Of a DNA stretch of 64,000 bases, positions 35,631 through 45,864 are shown piece after piece. The stretch's first letter is position 1; every line of letters begins with the position of its first letter. A model generated the notes under the pieces. That model saw nothing but the letters and a program-made list of their open reading frames with translations, was not told the origin of the DNA and searched no databases. Origin of the DNA: Cocos nucifera (taxonomy: Eukaryota > Streptophyta > Magnoliopsida > Arecales > Arecaceae); contig QRFJ01005002.1 of assembly GCA_006176705.1 (NCBI GenBank), positions 98,423-162,422 of the forward strand, written 5' to 3'. The translations under genes were made by a program, and so were the position numbers.

Positions 35631-36726
35631 CATAATAACAGTCTTTTCAAAACTAAGTCTAAACCAGATGGTAATCGAAGAGGGTATGTTCCCACGGCTA
35701 CTGCAGCAACTCTTGCTCCATTACCGATGCGTAGGATCATGTCTCCATCCCTCAGCCTCCTGCTATCCTCAAGACCCTGCATAGAAGTGCACAGATGAGC
35801 ACTAGAACCAGAGTCAAGCACCCAACTGGATGCAGAAGAAACCGTAAGGTTAGACTCAATAACGAGCATACCTCCAGAAGGACCTTCCTTCTTGTTCTTC
35901 AGGGTGGCCAGGTAAGTAGGGCAGTTCCGCTTCCAATGGCCGTCGCTGTTGCAATGGAAACACTTTCCTTTGCCATCAGCCTTTTTCTTCGATTCTGCCT
36001 TCTTCTTCTTTGATCCTTCCACCTTTTGCTTTTTCACAGACTTCTTTTTCTTTCCATAAGACTTTCTTTTGGAAGAAGTCCGTTCCATAGCAAGAACTGA
36101 GCCTTTAGAACCTTTCATAGAAAGCTCAGCGGTAACCAGCATATTCATTAACTCGGCCAAGGAATTCTGAAGTTTATGCATGTGGTAATTCATGATGAAT
36201 TGCCCATATGCATCAGTCAAGGATTGCAGAATAATATCGTTCTGCAGGTCCAAGTCCAACTTCACACCGAGCTTCTCAAGCTCTTCCATGTCCTTGATCA
36301 TTGTCAGACAGTGATCTTGGACTGACTGCCCATCACGCATCTTAGCCTTAAAAAGTCATTTTCGTGACTTGATATTTGGCTGCGCGACTCTGTTCACCAA
36401 ACATCTCCTGCAGGTGAGCCAACATTTGGCGAGCAGTCCCGATATCCTTCATGTTGGCGCTGGAGCTCATCAGACATCGAGCCCAACATGTAATATCTGG
36501 CCTTATTATCTTCGTCAATCCATTTTTCCAGAGACGCTCTCTGTTCAACAGATGGACGGGCTGGTAAGGTGGGAGGGTCCTGGTCCAAAACATGGGTTAA
36601 CTTCTCGGAACCCAAAATAATTTTGTAGTTCCTGAGCCAATCTTTATAATTGGGTCCAGTCAGTCTATGTGTGTCCAGGATACGTGCCAATGGGTTGGAC
36701 GCAGACATTTTCCTGTAGAGAGTCAA
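35618..36726 (-). pseudogene. Element A: gag and protease
   Basis: Gag starts at 36726 (MTLYRKMSASNPLARILDTH), the same start as in B. It is broken by one extra base near 36451 and another frame change near 36352. The frame 36340-35618 carries the Lys-rich tail (residues 90-125), the zinc knuckle CFHCNSDGHWKRNC (127-140; 35962-35921) and the aspartic protease site LDSGSSAHLC (175-184). A third frameshift near 35648 cuts the protease from integrase. Gag would form the particle and bind RNA; protease would process the polyprotein. The motifs are intact, the frame is not. Confidence 0.92.
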
Positions 36727-37116
36727 AGATTCTAGTTAGATACTGTAATTTTGACTTGACCAATTTGTTTAGGGATTTTATTTTTAAACAAATTAGCTCC
36801 CACTATTTTCTCGGATCCCTACACTCCCTCTGTAGAGATGCGAAAATCTCCACGATTAATGATTTCTAGTGGGTGGTGCGGTCTCACCAACTGACTCATC
36901 ACCTCACCTAACAGTTATTGGTGATGGGTTAGCCAATGAGTGAACAACTCTTGTTCAATGATTCTCTAATCATGGTGCACCCAAACTTGGTCTCTAATTC
37001 ATGAATCTCACCGTATCCGAAATATTGATCCACTCCTTAGTTAAGTCAGACCCACCATTTGCATAGACTGGGTTCCTAATTGAGTCTCTCACCGTATCCG
37101 AAATATTGAGCCCAAC

Positions 37117-37290
37117 TCATCCTCCAGCCCATAGCATCCAATGCCTAATAGACATGGTTGCATCTTCCCGGTGCAACTGAGCCACTGTATCCAGCCGAGA
37201 ACAATCAACCCCGGGAAGGGCCCGCACATCTACAATGGTGGAAGACCTCAGACTTAATCTTTTCTTAGGGAGAATTGATTCAGGTCTCAT
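37117..37290 (-). CDS. Candidate upstream ORF in A leader
   Basis: An ATG at 37290 opens a 57-codon frame (MRPESILPKKRLSL...) ending at a TGA at 37117-37119. B has the same frame without that stop, 85 residues long (22884-22627). I do not recognise the product. Differences between A and B are not obviously skewed to silent sites, so coding is unproven. It could regulate gag translation or be chance. Confidence 0.2.
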   Translation of the reverse strand: MRPESILPKKRLSLRSSTIVDVRALPGVDCSRLDTVAQLHREDATMSIRHWMLWAGG

Positions 37291-37916
37291 TAAACTAGAC
37301 TTGGCTTAGTCATAACAATTATGACTAACCTAGTGGCATGGGTTAGCTCGGATTATTGACCACCTCAGATCAGAACTGTGTCAACAGATATGGCCAGGTA
37401 AGTGAGACCGGTGGAAGGAATATGCCATTAACTCGTACAAGAACGCATTCAGGTCGAGTAGCTTCCAATTAAAAACCAGTCGGTCGTCTGTGCCAAACTT
37501 ACCTTAGACACCAAATTGTTGAGTCAGAACCAATTGGGTTAGCCTACAATCCAGACTCTAACCTCTGAGCCTAATTAGGTCTTGCTTGATCGTGACTCGA
37601 TCTTGACCCAGACTTAATCCTATTAGGCTGGTCAATTTAAGCATTGTTGATCCCATCTAACCAACTCTTGATTCGGTTTGATCAACCGCTTAGACCTAAT
37701 TGAGCTACCCAAGCCCGAACCCAGTATTATGAATATGTCTTAGATCTGAAATTCTCAATTTTAGACCTAATTAATATTCCATAAACTTAATTCTTAATTA
37801 AGTAGGGTTCATAAACAAAATATGCACAATAAATCCTAGGGTTTCAGGATCTAGGGTTTTGCAGAAAGTAAGTTTTGGGTTTCTGATTAAGGACGAACAC
37901 GCAGCACCCCTACACA

Positions 37917-37977
37917 TCATAAGAACACCCCATCGAATGGGAAGAGAGGGCCTTTAAACCCTTCTTCGTTCTTATGA
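37917..37977 (-). other. Leader stem-loop of A
   Basis: TCATAAGAAC (37917-37926) and GTTCTTATGA (37968-37977) are perfect 10-bp inverted arms. The loop encloses a second short hairpin CCCAT-CGA-ATGGG (about 37930-37942). In B the inner hairpin is kept while the outer right arm is mutated. Position in the leader suggests an RNA structure. Confidence 0.55.
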
Positions 37978-38566
37978 CCGGACGGCCAAGAGGAACGCCT
38001 TAATCAGGAACATTCAATACTACAAAACAATATCAGATCTATATCATATATCTCATATATAAAGTAGATCTAATCATGGCATATTTTGCATACATCTCAT
38101 GTATCAAATCATGCATATTTTTAGATCTAAATTATCTCATAATAATCTAAAAAATTAGATTTAAATTGATCTAATCAAAATAAATTCTAATCTAGATAAT
38201 TATGTAGAACTATTCTACAACTAGTCTAGACATGCATCAATCATATCTCATATGATATTCAAAAATTAAATAATTTTTATTTGCTATTTTTTCAGATGTT
38301 ATTATAACACTTATAATATCAGAAAATAGTAAATAAAAAGATCTAAAATATGATTTAATCAGATTAAATCAAAAAATATGCAAGAATATTCTATAGAACT
38401 ATTCTATTCTAGAACTAGTCATGCATATCTTCTAATCTTAGATCCAAATTATTTAATTTTAATTTTTTCTGATTTTAGATCTGATCACATCTCATGTGAC
38501 ATCTAAAATCAATTATTTTCTAATTAAAATAAATTTAAAATCAGATCTAAACAATTTAGAACCATG

Positions 38567-38578
38567 GCTCTGATACCA
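38567..38578 (-). promoter_or_regulatory. Element A: primer binding site
   Basis: The minus strand reads TGGTATCAGAGC, complementary to the 3' end of plant initiator-Met tRNA, two bases from the 5' LTR. Confidence 0.9.
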
Positions 38579-38580
38579 GT

Positions 38581-40874
38581 TGAAGGGAAATCCTGATTTT
38601 CCGGTCCAGGTTCGTTCAGATCTGATCAGATCAAGAGATATATTTCAAAAATTTTTCTCTTGATCCCAATCAGATCTTGATATGTTTTAGATCTGATTCT
38701 TATTATTTTAATAAAATAAAATTAAAAAGATAAATTAAATCAAATTTAATTTACCTGATCTGGGTAATCCTATTACCCTGTTGATGATCCTGTTTGCAGC
38801 GGAAGGTTCTGGATCTTAGCCACGCAAGCGCCTGGCCTCTACCGGTATCCACTCAGGTTGGATCTGGAGATCCTCTTCTTCTCTATCACACCTCCAAAAA
38901 TTAGATCTGGATCTGATCTGGAGGATCTTCAAAACTCTTTTGAAGATGAGCAGTCGTCCTTTGCAGCAGCGCAGCCTTCTTATTTTTGATCGCCTTTCTT
39001 TGATCTGAATCGCACCAACCAAGGTCCAAAACTCCTTTTGGACGTGGAGAGCAAGGGGAGAAGAGACTATGGCATGGAGAAGGAGGGGAGAGGCAGCCTT
39101 GGGGCGTGGAGAAACTATGATCTCATCATATCTCTCTATCTCATACAATCTGAGTTGGATACAGGGTCTTATTTATAGACTAGCTGTGATCCAACTCCTC
39201 TTCTTTCCCAACCAATCACAACCCTTTGTGAAATCAGATCTAAATCTGATTGGTGGGAATAGAGACCCCTGGATTCCTCCTTAGAGGGTGCCTAAGACCA
39301 GTCAAAGTTGGTTCTTAGAAGAACTCTAATTGGAATCCAAAAAGGAGATGGAGTCCTTGTCCAACAAGGACTCCTAGGCGCCTCCAACTTGGGCACACGC
39401 CTAGGGTGGCGTGCGCCCTTCTCCTTGCCAGGTTCTGGCAGGGGGACAGGCCCCCACCAGCTCTCCAATAGGTGCATGACATGTGGTCAAAAGTCAAAGT
39501 GTCAATGGTCAATGTTTGACCAGTCAAAGGTAGACTTTTGACCAAAGTCAAAGAACAAGAAATGGCAGGTGACCAAAAATGGCAGGTAAGTGTCTTACAA
39601 ATAAGACAACCTTTTTTGACTTGGACAACCTCCTGTCAGACCATATGAAGGCCTCTGTTTGAGCACAAACTCCTTTGGCTCAGACAGGACAACTTATTTA
39701 TGATAGCAAAAGAAGAACGTTAGGTTCAATCGAGTGCTAGCACGATTTCCTTGAACCTAATTGAATCTCATTCAGATCAATTGAACTAGATCAGTTCAAT
39801 TGATGATCACCAGATTCAAACCCTTGTTTGTGTGACCCAGTTAGGTTCAGTTCTGTATGGTAATGGGATATGTCATGATCTCTATCATCGACATCATCGA
39901 AACTCCTTTCGATGGATCAGAACTCTTCTGATTCGAACAGCTAGAATGATCGATCATCTAAATCATTCTAATTGCTCCCAAAATCCACCAGTGACACCTA
40001 GCAGTATATGGTGGCAACCCATCAGAGCTGAATGCGAACCTCTTGGTGCAGCTACCTGTGTGATTCAGTTCTTCTATCTTGAGCCCCGATCAGATTAGGG
40101 TTAAGGTGAACTCGTCAAACCCTAGTCTCTGTCATATGATGTAATCATTCGATTCGAGTCCAATGTGAAAATCTAAATAGAAACTCTTTCTATTATTTCA
40201 CTCTACCATGGCCATGGATTTTTGGACTTGATTCTCATGATCATCATAGGGCTACTCCTCTACCACCGAGGTAGATAGATTCCATCTTGATGCAATCCAG
40301 TTCCTACAATGAACATGTCATAGCCAACATACACCTCAGGGTTCCATATGGCTAGGAGACCGAGTAATGGTGTAGTCAAACTATAACACCCTCAAGGTGA
40401 ACTGCCGATGCATCTCAGGTCAAAGAACCAGACACACTACTGCAGCATCGAGTCAGTCATTGACGAGAAGGTAGACTCCCTAATGACTACTCGAGGTGGT
40501 CACGCTCAGTGCCCTCGTTCTCTAACGAGTACCTATACTCTCGCTCCGGTGTCTCCACACCGTAGACTCAAGACTCATCTACTAAAGAGAAGCGATTGTA
40601 CACCAACCTTCCGGATCAATCACCATCCTCGTGATGATCCTATGGTCAGGAGCAATTTATGAGTTAATAATGATTATTCATGTCTTAAATTTTCAACTCT
40701 TGAAAATATGAATTATCATTACCATTAACTCAAAGGATGTATCACAGACACTAAATACACATATGTGATAGAAAATAACCCATTTATTGATTTTAGTCAA
40801 AATTACAATTTTGCCCCTAGAAGTGTATTACAAGTGTCAGCCAATTCTGGCTTCTAGGGCACATATATCTAACA
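38581..40874 (-). repeat. Element A: 5' LTR
   Basis: From TGAAGGGAAATCCTG to ATATATCTAACA. Colinear and nearly identical with 30451-32743. As the upstream LTR it holds the promoter for the element transcript: W-boxes at 39485-39552, TATA near 39170-39178. Confidence 0.95.
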
Positions 40875-40879
40875 CCACT
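40875..40879. repeat. Target-site duplication of A, right arm (CCACT)
   Basis: Exact repeat of 30446-30450. Confidence 0.92.
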
Positions 40880-41389
40880 TTCTACTGAGTTGGCGATCTA
40901 TGGTTGATTTTGTGGATCAACCGTGGTTCACTGTGCACCGACGGGCCTAGTTTGGTGGGCTGCTGGGTTATGGGCTGGCAGGCTACCATCTCTGCTGGAC
41001 CGGCTAGCTGGCTGAGTCGGGATGCACTGACTAGTGACTTGGCTAGGTGCATCAGCTCAGTTGAGCATGCCAGCTTTGCTGGCTGAGTCGATTAATTTTT
41101 TCTTTTTTTCTTTTATTTCTTTTAAAAATTCATATTGGATCCATTTTAACTCTAATTTGCTCTAAATTTATTTCATTGTAAGCAAAAAATGATCTCTTTA
41201 ATATTTTTTATTTTTTTATTATTTTTTAATATTATTTTTATTTTATTATTATTTATTATTTATTTTTAATATTTTTATTTTTTTATTTATATTATTTTTA
41301 TATTATTTATTTTTAATATTTTTAAAATATTAATATTAATTAATTAATAAATTAATACTTTTATTAGCAAATTTGTGATATTTATCACA
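40880..41389 (-). repeat. H2: Athila-like LTR, right part
   Basis: It resumes the H2 LTR after A: CACCGACGGGCCTAG, AATTTGCTCTAAATTT and the ending TTTATCACA parallel H1. A very AT-rich stretch (41187-41360, mostly TTTTTATT variants) precedes the end. The minus-strand polypurine tract AAGTTAGGGGG follows, so this too is a 3' LTR of a minus-strand element. Confidence 0.7.
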
Positions 41390-41674
41390 CCCCCTAACTT
41401 ACTCATTACTAGTTTCTTAATAATGTAATGCTAGTCTTTTATTAATCACCATATTTTATTAAGATCCTCTTTCATAAAAATTGTTTTAGGATTAAAGTTC
41501 AAAAGTTTAGACAGTATTACTAACTAAGTACTGAATTTTAGAAGTAAATTTCATAGTCATGTTAATTAAAAACTTATTCATAGTTCATCAAAAATCTTCA
41601 GCACTTGTGTTTGTGAAGACTAACTTAACATTTGGATGTTAATTTAAAAAATAAATGTATCTTCTATTATCATA
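41390..41674 (-). other. H2 internal 3' region, first part
   Basis: AT-rich DNA next to the H2 polypurine tract with no coding sign. It continues at 45865 after element D. Confidence 0.5.
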
Positions 41675-42355
41675 TGTTGGGGATAAACCCCGCTTCCACC
41701 GAAGTCCAGTCGGATGCTCAGTGGATAATGCAATCGGTAGTCACGAAAATGCTTCAGCAGACGAGCCCCTTCTGAACTCCTTCAGTCGATCGAACTCATT
41801 AGCGGTCGAGCTCCGATCGAACTCCTCAATGGTCGAACTTCTTTAAGAGCCAAACTCCTCCCAGATAGCTCCTTCGATCGAGCTTCTACGAAAGCCAAAC
41901 TCCTTAGTGATCGGACTCCTCCTTCAGTCGTGCTTCTATGAAAGCCGAACTCCTTACAAACTATTGACAGATTCCTACAGGCGATCCCACTACTGAACGG
42001 TTACAATTATCATGACAATAATGATTGTCATTTATCAAGTCAATCATGATTGGCATTTATCAGGATGGTTACGATAGTCATGAATCAAGGAAGTTACAAC
42101 AAGCTCTATCTATAAAAAGGACCCTCCAGATACGCTTACTCTAAGCTCTAAGCTCTCCTCTCCTCCTTTAAACTCTGTCGAACTCCACACTGAGTACTCT
42201 ATTTCTATTGGCCAGAGCAAACTTGACCGTCGGAGGGTCCTGTCGGAGCCATCCCCACCGACTTTGAACGAGATTTTGTTTTGTAGGTCATCGGCGGCGA
42301 CCTCGTTTCCCTCCACTCCAGCTTGATCCGGTGTCAACCAAAATCTGCACCAATA
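41675..42355 (+). repeat. Element D: 5' LTR
   Basis: Starts TGTTGGGGATAAACCCC and ends CACCAATA (CA to TA). Many short GAACTCC-type repeats fill its first 300 bp. TATA box TATAAAAAGG at 42111-42120, followed by CTCTAAGCTCTAAGCTC. Confidence 0.88.
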
Positions 42356-42357
42356 GA

Positions 42358-42375
42358 TTTGGCACTAGAAGGAGG
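42358..42375 (+). promoter_or_regulatory. Element D: primer-site-like sequence
   Basis: TTTGGCACTAGAAGGAGG lies two bases after the LTR. Similar sequences follow LTRs of monocot Tat-type gypsy elements. I do not name the tRNA. Confidence 0.55.
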
Positions 42376-42447
42376 GCCCTCTATTCTTGAGGATCCCTTG
42401 ATCTTAAAGAAGTGCTCAGCAGTGATTTAGAGTTCTTCCCAAGAAAA

Positions 42448-44100
42448 ATGCCTTCTAAGAAAGCTTTGACCCAGTGATCAACGGCCTCTGCAGCCAGATT
42501 CCATCCAGATACATCAGTTCCCACTCTAACTTTGGTATCTCAAGCTCCACCTGCAACCATAGTGGATCTGGAGTGGTTTAACCTATTGACGCAGCAGGTT
42601 TAGGACCTCATCAACATGGTACAGGCCATGAGGCAGACCCCGACGATGACTCCACCAAGAAACCCACCACCAATGGAGGGCATGCCCATCACCATTAGGA
42701 AGGAAAAATAGAGAGCAGAGGATCTAAGTTTGGATCATGGTTCTCCTCTGGAGGAGACCTTCCCTATCTCTAGTCGGAAGCCCTCCAAAGTCCGCGACTG
42801 AGATGATGTCCTCAATCACAAACTGTGGGAGTTGGACCGACGGATTGAGGAGCTCGGCCACGTCACCCCAGCTCACCATAACAACATCCGCATCGATCCT
42901 CCTTTCTCTCTCCAAATTATGCAAGAGCCCATTCCATCGAACTTCAAGCTCTCTCAACTTAAAAACTATGATGGAACTTCTGATCTGATTGATCATTTGG
43001 AGGCCTTTCGGACCATGATGGTGCTTCACGGCGCACCAGATGCCATATTACATTGAGGTTTCCCATCTATCTTGAGGGGTGTAGCAAGAAATTGGTACTC
43101 AACATTGAAGCCAAGTACGATCTACTCTTTTGACTAGATGAGCCATCAGTTCGTGGCTCACTTCGTCAGCAGCCGACTCCACGCTGAGGTTCGGATTCTC
43201 TTATGAATGTCAAGCAGAAGTAGGAGAAATCCATCCGGACTTATGTCATCTGATTTAACACCGTGGCATTGGAGGTCCGGGACCTAGACCAGTCTGTTGC
43301 AATGGCCGCGCTCAGAGGTGGCCTTCAAAAGAATGATTTGCTATTTTTTCTAAAAAAAAAGTACCTTAGAGACTTTGCCGATCTGCTAGCTCGGGCCGAG
43401 AGATATGCTCGTACGAAAGAAATCTTCAAATTAAAGGATGAAGAAGTCGCAGGAGAGTGATGGGTAGATGAGTCTAACAAACCCACCACTGATGGAGGGC
43501 CAAGTGAAGTTCGACCGCGCTCACGGACTCCCCCCGGGTGCAAGCGAGCCCAAACTCCTCGAGCTCGTCATCAAGGAAGCCCCGAAAAAAGGGCACGAAG
43601 AAGTCCTCCTCCCAGAAGGTTTCACAACTACGCCCCCCTCAGTGCTTCTAAGGCAAGTACTGATGAAAATTAGGAACTAGCTACCAAAACCAGAAGAATT
43701 ACGATCTCCCCAAAAAAAGCATGATCGATGTAAGTACTGCCTCTACCATCATGACCACGGCCACAACACTGATGAATGCATTCAGCTCTGAGACGAAATT
43801 GAGGAGCTCATTAGAAAGGGGCAGCTGGGTAAATTTTTTTGACGCCAGCCTGAAGCAGGAGAAGATCAGCCAAGGGTGCTGCCATAGCTAGAAAGAACAA
43901 CGAGGTCGACCACCTTACAGCGTCATCAACATTATCCCTGGGAGGAGCTTGGTACATCGATGATTCATCATCTTCCAGTGTCAAAGCCAAGAGAAGTTTG
44001 CTCCAAATTGAGGAGGCCAGCACAAAATAGAGGAGGTCGTCATATCCTAGAATCTATCGTCCGACGGAATTTAGAGGAACAATGCTACCACGACCCTAAA
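42448..44100 (+). pseudogene. Element D: gypsy-type gag
   Basis: The frame starts at the ATG at 42448 (MPSKKALTQ) and shows a retrotransposon gag core: FKLSQLKNYDGTSDLIDHLEA (part of 42832-43056), then ALEVRDLDQSVAMAALRGG and KKYLRDFADLLARAERYA (43263-43460). A Pro-rich link and ELVIKEAPKKGHEE (43468-43680) follow, then a late KHDRCKYCLYHHDHGHNTDEC (near 43720-43780) resembling a CCHC-like finger. Stops near 42475, 42601, 43054, 43460 and later, plus frame changes, break it. It is typical of Tat-lineage gag. Nothing pol-like follows before the tandem array. Confidence 0.82.
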
Positions 44101-44271
44101 ATATAAAGAATTTGGAGATGCACTGCCAGTAATTTCCTTTCAATAAAATTCTTTCAATTCAATAATATTATTCCTTGGTGCAAAAACTACATGATGATAT
44201 AAAAGAAGCGATCAATAGTGGCCGTATTAGGAACAGGAGGAGAACCTCATCCTAACATGAGCCAGTCAAGG

Positions 44272-45075
44272 TCCTTCAACCTCGATCAGAGATAAGATCT
44301 CTTTCGAGCAACCGCGACAATCTTAGCTAGAGATAAGATCTCTTCCGAGCACCTGAGTCAACCTCAACCAGAGATAAGATCTCTCTCGAGCGACGCCGAC
44401 AACCTCGGCCAGAGATAAGATCTCTCCTGAGTGGTCATCCTCGGTCGGAGATAAGATCTCTCCCGAGCGCCCGAGTCAACCTCGGCCAGAGATAAGATCT
44501 CTCCCGCTCGAGTCAACCTCGGCCAGAGATAAGATCTCTTCCGAGCGATCGTGACAACCTCGGCCAACCTCGATCGGAGACAAGATCTCTCTCCCGAGTG
44601 CCTGAGTCAACATTGATCGGAGATAAGATCTCTCCCAAGCGATCGAGATAACTTTGGCTAGAGATAAGATCTCTCTCGAGCGACCGTGACAACTTCGGGC
44701 AACCGACCGTGATAACCTCGACCAACCTCGGTCAGAGATAAGATCTCTTCCAAGCGCCTGAGTCAACCTCGATCAGAGATAAGATCTCTCCCAAGTGACC
44801 ACAACAACCTCGGCCAGAGATAAGATCTCATCCAAGTGCCCGAGTCAACCTCAGCCGCAGGAGATAAAATCTCCCCTGAGGGTCCGGGCCAACCTCGACT
44901 GTAGGAGATAAGATCTTCCCCGAGCATCCGTATCAACCTCGATTGTAGGAGATGAGATCTCCCTCGAGCCAACCTCGGCTGCTGGAGATAAGATCTCTCC
45001 CAAGCGCCCGTATCAATCTCGATCGTAGGAGATGAGATCTTTCCGAGCTGACCTTGGCTGTAGGAGATATGATCC
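44272..45075 (+). repeat. Element D: tandem array of hairpin units
   Basis: About 19 units of 35-50 bp share a core AGAGATAAGATCTCT, in which AGAGAT and ATCTCT are inverted and separated by AAG. Linkers are variants of CCGAGCGACCGTGACAACCTCGGCC. The last units drift to GTAGGAGATGAGATCT. Tandem repeats upstream of the 3' LTR are a known trait of Tat-type gypsy elements. Minus-strand frames across the array (SYLWPRL-type) arise from the repeat and are not genes. Confidence 0.85.
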
Positions 45076-45181
45076 CCCGAGCTTCGACTTCAGTGGGTGC
45101 GGAGCTCGGGAAAGGACTTCGGTAGTTATCTGTTTTGATACTCCCTTCCTTCGAATTTCAAACTCAAAAGTGGGGGACTAT

Positions 45182-45859
45182 TATTAGGAATAAACCCCGC
45201 TCCCACCGAAGTTCAGTCGGATGCTTAGCGAATAATGCAACCGATAGTCACGAAAAAGCTTCAGCAGACGAGACCATTCCAAACTCCTTCAGCCGATCAA
45301 ACTCGTTAGCGGTGGAGCCCCGACCAAACTCCTCAACGGTCGAACTTCTCTAAGAGCAGAACTCCTTCCAGACAGCTCCTTCGGTTGAGCTTCTATGGGA
45401 GCTAAACTCCTTAGCAACCGAACTCCTCCAGTCGGGCTTCTGTGGAAGCCGAACTCCTTATAGACTATTGACGGATTCCTATAGGCTATCCCACTATTGA
45501 ACGGTTACAATTATCACGACAATAATGATTGTCATTTATCAAGTCAATCACGATCGGCATTTATCAGGATGGTTACGACAGTCATTAATCAAGGCAGTTA
45601 CAACAAGCTCCGCCAATAAAAAGGACCCTCCAGATATGCTTACTCTAAGCTCTAAGCTCTCCTCTCCATCTCTAGACTCTACCGAACTCCACACTGAGTA
45701 CTCCATTTTTGTTGGCTAGAGTTAACTTGACTATCGAAGGGTCCTGTCGGAGCCACCCCCACCAGCTCCAGATGGGACTTTGTATTGCAGGTCACCAATG
45801 GCGACCTCGTCCCCATCCACTCCAGCTCGATCTGGTGTCAACCAAATTCTGTACCAACA
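45182..45859 (+). repeat. Element D: 3' LTR
   Basis: Starts TATTAGGAATAAACCCC and ends TGTACCAACA. It is colinear with 41675-42355; the TATA box is altered to AATAAAAAGG (about 45616-45625). Confidence 0.88.
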
Positions 45860-45864
45860 TCATC

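Larger units (their letters stand above)
36727..38566 (-). other. Element A: 1.84 kb 5' leader
   Basis: Between the primer site and gag lies a noncoding leader colinear with that of B. It contains a duplicated phrase (CACCGTATCCGAAATATTGA at about 37010 and 37091), a small upstream frame (37290-37117), a hairpin (37917-37977) and an AT-rich block next to the primer site. Long leaders with packaging signals are known in barley BARE-type copia elements; a similar role here is inference. Confidence 0.75.
30451..40874 (-). mobile_element. Element A: young full-length copia
   Basis: A 10.42 kb minus-strand Ty1/copia element. Its structure is complete: identical 5-bp flanks, LTRs of 2293 and 2294 bp, polypurine tract, initiator-Met primer site, 1.84 kb leader, then gag, protease, integrase, RT and RNase H. 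By eye the LTRs differ by 15 substitutions, all transitions, and three 1-bp indels, so insertion is recent. Despite this, coding is broken by six single-base frameshifts and one in-frame TAG. It sits inside the H2 LTR. The long LTRs and leader recall Angela/Tork-type elements, but I cannot place the lineage without a tree. Confidence 0.95.
41675..45859 (+). mobile_element. Element D: gag-only non-autonomous LTR element
   Basis: A 4.19 kb plus-strand element with LTRs of 681 and 678 bp (41675-42355, 45182-45859), a primer-like site, a gypsy-type gag, a tandem array and a polypurine tract (AAAAGTGGGGGACTAT, 45165-45180). Flanks TCATA (41670-41674) and TCATC (45860-45864) look like a target duplication with one change. 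No protease, RT, RNase H or integrase is present. This layout matches the TR-GAG class (terminal repeats plus gag only), which must borrow pol from a relative. It sits in the H2 internal region. Confidence 0.85.

Noticed and set aside
32758..36726. A intact autonomous element
   Set aside because: All motifs are present, but six frameshifts and a TAG interrupt the single polyprotein frame as given.
44364..44972. Minus-strand ORFs with repeated SYLWPRL/ISG text
   Set aside because: They are the translation of the tandem array, so openness follows from repeated units and not from coding.
44272..45075. CRISPR-like array of repeats and spacers
   Set aside because: Units are degenerate, linkers are variants of each other, and the context is a eukaryotic retrotransposon 3' region.
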